Source: CAZCAC01 sp964496575 (lineage in GTDB: Bacteria; Planctomycetota; UBA1135; GCA-002686595). From it: a stretch of 42,620 bases of DNA. The DNA lies in NCBI GenBank assembly GCA_964496575.1, contig CAZCAC010000073.1, positions 1 through 42,620 of the forward strand, given 5' to 3'. The translations under genes were made by a program, and so were the position numbers. Under the pieces are notes generated by a model that saw only the letters and a program-made list of their open reading frames with translations, was not told the origin of the DNA and ran no database searches. This document shows positions 37,658 through 42,620 of the stretch, piece by piece. Positions within the stretch are counted from its first letter, which is position 1. Each line of letters begins with the position of its first letter.

Positions 37658-39838
37658 ATGAGCCTTCCGATCTACGTCACCCAGGACAAGTGGCAAGACT
37701 TCGACGACGCCTGGACCGAGCTGATGGGAGGGGACGGCTCGATCGACGAGCTGTGCGTCGCACTCAAGCTCGCGGGAGACAAGAAGCGGATCACCCGCTG
37801 CGTACCGCTGGTCAAGCAGCACGTCGAGCTGCTCGAGATCGCCGAGCGTCACGATGACGCGGCGCGCCTCCTCGGCACCGCGATCCAGGCGGGCGCCGCG
37901 ACCGGAGGCCTCGTCGAGCCCTTGATGAAGCACGCCGAGGCGGCGTGGGGAAAGGAGCCGTGGTGGGACCGCGCGCTGGAGCTGACCGGGCTCGGCGATC
38001 CCGGCCAGGTGCGCAAGTCGTGGGGTGCGTTCACCAAGCTGCAGCAGTTCAAGATCGGCGGCCTGATCTTCCACCCCGCCGGCTGGGGCACGGGCGAGAT
38101 CTTCGACCTGACCGAGGACGAGACGGTCATCCACGTGCGCTTCCAGAACGGGCGGCGCGACTTCTTCCCCTTCAGCGCGGCGCTCGACATCTTCGAGCCC
38201 CTGGTGGAGGGCGACCTGCGCGCGCGCTCCTACCGCGACGCCGACGGGCTCAAGACCGAGATCAAGAGGAACCCGCTCGAGGCGCTGAAGGCGGTGGTGA
38301 CGCGTCACCACGGTCGGGCCACCTCGGCGGCGATCAAGAACGCGCTGGCCCAGGTGGGCATCGAGGGGAGCGCGTACTCCGCGTGGTGGCGCAAGGCGAA
38401 GCGGCTCGCCGAGAACAGCGAGTGGTTCAAGGTCATCGGCAGCGGCAAGAAGATAGAGGTCCACCTGCTCCTGACCGCGGCGGACCCCGAGGAGCAGCTG
38501 CGCCGCCAGCTCGCCCACGCCGCCTCCCTGCAGGAGGTGATCACCCGTGCCCGGGAGTTCCTCGCCGGCGAGGAGGTCGATCCCGTCCTCCGCGACCTGA
38601 GCCTCGAGGCGGTCGCCCAGGGCGCGGAGGACGAGGAGGAGGATCTCGGCCAGCGCCTGGCCGCGTGGCTGCTCCTGCGCGAGAAGCTGGAGGAGACGCC
38701 CGAGCCGCTGAGGGCGATGCTCGACGCCGCGGTGGCCGAGGACGCCAGCGGCGAAGGTCCCACCCGCGTGCCCGCTCTCTGGAAGATCTTCCAGACGCTC
38801 CCGACCACCCAGACGCAGGAGCAGGCGATCGAGCTCCTGATCGAGCTCTTCGGCGAGACCTGGGTCGACGAGGCCTGCAGGAACCTCGACCACGCCGCAC
38901 CGGGGATGGTCCGCGGCATGCTGGAGCGGCTGATCACGGCGAAGAAGCAGCGGGAGCTGGGCGAGCGCTACCGCTACCTGCTCACCCGCCCGGCGCGTGC
39001 CCCGCACGTCCTGGTCGCCCTGGCCAAGCACGCCGAGGCCGACAAGCTGGAGGGCGAGTTCCCGCCGCCGCTCGCCCGCGCGCAGGCCTTCCTCACCATG
39101 GCCGCGCAGCTCTTCGCCATGCGGCGCCAGACTCCCGATCTCGGGCGCACGCACACCAAGCTGGTCGACTTCCTGACCTCCGGGCGCGAGCCGGTGCTGG
39201 AGAGGCTCCTCGAGGGCGCGACCAAGTCGGAGGTGCACAGCCTGCAGCTCCTGATGCAGCGCGGTGTCGAGGAGGCGATCGACAACCTCGTCACCTCCAT
39301 CTCGATCCACGCCGAGGACGACACCGAGACCGCGGGGCAGCACTTCTTCTGGCACGACGACTACATCTGGACGACCCGCAGCGGCCTCGAGCAGAAGGCG
39401 CGAGAGCTGAAGGAGCTGAAGGAGGTCAAGATCCCCGAGAACGAGCAGGCGATCGGTCGCGCCGCGGCGATGGGCGACATCTCCGAGAACGCCGAGTGGG
39501 AAGCGGCGATCGCCGAGAAGGGCAACCTCTCCCGGCGCGTCGCCGACATCGAGGCGGGGATCGGCAAGGCGCAGCTCCTGGAGAACGCGATCCTGCCCGA
39601 GGACACCGTCTCGCCGGGCACGCAGGTCGTCTACCGCGACACCGCCCAGGACGGCCCGGTCCGGATCGTCCTGCTCGGTCCCTGGGACGGCGACAAGGGC
39701 GAGCACGTCGTCTCCTACCGCGCGCCCCTGGCGCAGGGGCTGCTCGGGCTGCACGCCGGCGACCGGGCGACGATCCAGCTCCCCGGCGGCCAGATCGAGG
39801 TCGAGGTGCTGGAGATCGAGCCGGCCGAGATCGACTGA
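37658..39838 (+). CDS. greA: Long GreA/GreB-type transcript cleavage factor (N-terminal extension + GreA)
   Basis: 726 aa. Residues 571-726 are a complete GreA: a coiled coil (GLEQKARELKELKEVKIPENEQ), the acidic tip GDISENAEWEAA with the D and E that place Mg in the RNA polymerase active site, and a C-terminal FKBP-like domain (SYRAPLAQGLLGLHAGD). Residues 1-570 are helical and unlike ordinary GreA (158 aa). Near 130-185 is a beta-rich stretch (KIGGLIFHPAGWGTGEIFDL, HVRFQNGRRDFFPF) that resembles a small barrel. This long form matches chlamydial and planctomycetal GreA. It should rescue backtracked RNA polymerase. Confidence 0.88.
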   Translation: MSLPIYVTQDKWQDFDDAWTELMGGDGSIDELCVALKLAGDKKRITRCVPLVKQHVELLEIAERHDDAARLLGTAIQAGAATGGLVEPLMKHAEAAWGKEPWWDRALELTGLGDPGQVRKSWGAFTKLQQFKIGGLIFHPAGWGTGEIFDLTEDETVIHVRFQNGRRDFFPFSAALDIFEPLVEGDLRARSYRDADGLKTEIKRNPLEALKAVVTRHHGRATSAAIKNALAQVGIEGSAYSAWWRKAKRLAENSEWFKVIGSGKKIEVHLLLTAADPEEQLRRQLAHAASLQEVITRAREFLAGEEVDPVLRDLSLEAVAQGAEDEEEDLGQRLAAWLLLREKLEETPEPLRAMLDAAVAEDASGEGPTRVPALWKIFQTLPTTQTQEQAIELLIELFGETWVDEACRNLDHAAPGMVRGMLERLITAKKQRELGERYRYLLTRPARAPHVLVALAKHAEADKLEGEFPPPLARAQAFLTMAAQLFAMRRQTPDLGRTHTKLVDFLTSGREPVLERLLEGATKSEVHSLQLLMQRGVEEAIDNLVTSISIHAEDDTETAGQHFFWHDDYIWTTRSGLEQKARELKELKEVKIPENEQAIGRAAAMGDISENAEWEAAIAEKGNLSRRVADIEAGIGKAQLLENAILPEDTVSPGTQVVYRDTAQDGPVRIVLLGPWDGDKGEHVVSYRAPLAQGLLGLHAGDRATIQLPGGQIEVEVLEIEPAEID

Positions 39839-39944
39839 GCGACGCGGCCCCTCGACCCCGATCCGGGTCAGAAGCTGGCCCCTCCGGGCAAAAATACGCA
39901 CCGGCATCTTGTGATCCGGGCCTATATCAGCCGATCATGATGCA

Positions 39945-40973
39945 ATGTTGAAGGCCCTCGAGGACACCGACCGGCTCGCCGCCCTGCTCAAGGCGCTGGG
40001 AGATCCGATCCGCCTGCGGATCCTCTCCCTGCTGGCCGAGCACGAGCTCTCGGTGGGCGAGCTGTCCCGGGCGCTCGGCCTGGCGCAGAGCCGGGTCAGC
40101 AACCACCTGCGGGTGATCCGCGAGTTCGACCTGCTCCGGCAGCGGCGCGTCGGCACCAGCCACTTCCTCCAGCTCGCCATTGGCGCCGTCGAGTCGGCGG
40201 GCAGTTCGGAGCAGGACGGTCTCGGCCCGGCGCTGTGGGCCGCGCTGCGGCCGGGGCTCGAGGGGACGCGCGAGATCGCCGAGGACCTCGCCCGCCTGCG
40301 CGTGGTGCTCGACGAGCGGCGCCAGAAGAGCCGCGATTTCTTCGACCGGGTCGCCGGCGAGTGGGAGACGATCGGGGTCGACTTCGCCTCGGGGCAGGCG
40401 CGCCAGCGCGTCGCCGCCAGCTTCCTCGCCCCCGAGCTGGTGATCGCGGACCTCGGCTGCGGCACCGGCTACGTCGCGCAGGCCTTCCTCGGCCTGTGCG
40501 CCAGGGTGATCTGCGTCGACCGCTCGCTGGGCATGCTCGACCAGGCGCGCAAGCGGCTGGAGCCGACGCCGGCGGGCACGAGCATCGAGCTGCGCCCGGG
40601 GGAGCTCGACTCCCTGCCGATCGCCGACGACGAGGTCGACGGCGCGGTCTGTGCGATGGTCCTCCACCACCTGAGCGATCCGCTCCCGTGCCTGGACGAG
40701 GTCTTCCGGATCGTCCGTCCGGGGGGGACCGCGGTCATCCTCGAGCTCGCCCCCCACCGCCAGGAGTGGATGCACGAGCAGCTCGGTGACCAGCACCTCG
40801 GCCTCGACTCGAGCTTCGTCGCCGGCCGCCTCGAGCGGGCGGGTTTTGTCGATCTGTCCCTGGAGATCGTCGACGACCAGTACCGCCCTTCTCCCGAAGG
40901 CGCTGCCTCCGAAGAGGGCGAGGAAGCGCTTCCCCTGTACATCGTCCGCGGCCGGGTGCCGCGCGACGCTTGA
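39945..40973 (+). CDS. ArsR-family regulator fused to a SAM-dependent methyltransferase
   Basis: 342 aa. Residues 5-80 are a winged helix (LLKALGDPIRLRILSLLAEH, QSRVSNHLRVIREFDLL). No Cys pair lies at the usual metal-site helix (ELSVGEL), so it is probably not a metal sensor. Residues 125-310 are a class I methyltransferase (ADLGCGTGY at 168-176, HHLSDPL, RIVRPGGTAVILELAP). Directly before ahcY (69 nt), the likely signal is SAM or SAH bound by the methyltransferase domain. A short AT-rich patch with ATCATGAT (39934-39941) lies just before the ATG and could be its operator. Confidence 0.85.
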   Translation: MLKALEDTDRLAALLKALGDPIRLRILSLLAEHELSVGELSRALGLAQSRVSNHLRVIREFDLLRQRRVGTSHFLQLAIGAVESAGSSEQDGLGPALWAALRPGLEGTREIAEDLARLRVVLDERRQKSRDFFDRVAGEWETIGVDFASGQARQRVAASFLAPELVIADLGCGTGYVAQAFLGLCARVICVDRSLGMLDQARKRLEPTPAGTSIELRPGELDSLPIADDEVDGAVCAMVLHHLSDPLPCLDEVFRIVRPGGTAVILELAPHRQEWMHEQLGDQHLGLDSSFVAGRLERAGFVDLSLEIVDDQYRPSPEGAASEEGEEALPLYIVRGRVPRDA

Positions 40974-41042
40974 AACGCGCACCCGATCGCGCTTCTCTAG
41001 CCTACCCATCAACCCAACCGGCGCAGCGACGCCCCACCGACC

Positions 41043-42509
<1,467 letters not shown>

Positions 42510-42572
42510 GCAGCTGGCGCCAGGCGCGCGAGGATATTGCGGCCGCACCAACCGTTCTGACAACCAGAAATA

Positions 42573-42600
42573 AACCACAGAGGACACAGAGGACACAGAG
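42573..42600. repeat. Inverted copy of the 58-85 repeat
   Basis: Exact reverse complement of 58-85 over 28 bases (units AGGACACAG after AACCACAG). Flanking sequence is also partly shared (CCAGAAATAAACC here, complement of GGTTTATTTCTGG versus GGTTAAATCTCTGG near 85). It lies 63 nt past the ahcY stop in otherwise empty sequence. Confidence 0.8.
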
Positions 42601-42620
42601 AGGAGAAGCAGAAGAGAGAG

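Noticed and set aside
39839..39944. TATATC as the -10 of the ArsR-fusion gene.
   Set aside because: No acceptable -35 sequence lies 16-18 bases upstream, so a promoter was not called.
40974..41042. Possible SAH riboswitch before ahcY.
   Set aside because: Only 69 nt are available, with a single short GGCG/CGCC hairpin; the conserved SAH-riboswitch sequence is not present.

Overview
The window is a dense, high-GC (clearly above 60%) bacterial chromosome segment. It looks most like Planctomycetota or a nearby PVC-type lineage. That placement is an inference from the very long GreA-type factor (GreA fused to about 570 extra residues, a form known from Chlamydiae and Planctomycetes), the GLSLGE form of FabD, a B-type SdhCAB and several unrecognised secreted proteins. 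There are no phage, IS, CRISPR or plasmid genes; it reads as core genome with unusual details.

Left part (1-12,300). A hairpin and a CT-rich tandem repeat come first, then sdhC-sdhA-sdhB (minus strand, translationally coupled). Next are a small Cys protein, a GyrI-like lipoprotein, an unrecognised 545-aa protein and a CvpA-like membrane protein. A tRNA-Leu(CAA) gene is followed 47 nt later by a degenerate histidine-kinase/phosphotransferase-like gene and a NifU-type Fe-S protein. A small helical protein, a zinc MDR dehydrogenase, a eukaryote-type UDP-sugar pyrophosphorylase and dapB form another minus-strand run.

Middle (12,290-26,020, all minus strand). The fatty-acid/phospholipid cluster rpmF-plsX-fabH-fabD-acpP-fabF has an internal promoter before acpP. 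Then come alaS, and recA with a predicted promoter and an adjacent GTTC-N7-GTTC box (candidate SOS operator). A run of lipoprotein, YbhN-type flippase-like protein, PfkB kinase and ThpR follows.

Right part (26,080-42,620). The trans-translation pair smpB-ssrA (predicted tag ANDFALAA) is followed by tRNA-Leu(CAG), a tRNA-Trp/rsmG transcription unit and a divergent pcnB. A 330-nt structured intergenic region with a terminator (candidate ncRNA) precedes a secreted protein of unknown function. A four-gene minus-strand operon encodes a metal-site-degenerate amidohydrolase, DusB, a HI0933-type flavoprotein and a DUF1294 protein. rlmI and long greA follow, with a leader that can form mutually exclusive hairpins between them. 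Last is an ArsR-methyltransferase fusion directly upstream of ahcY (SAM/SAH cycle).

The same 28-base repeat occurs near both ends of the window in opposite orientation. Imperfect heptad repeats (GC-starting 7-mers) occupy three intergenic stretches. All calls are by reading; no database search was possible.
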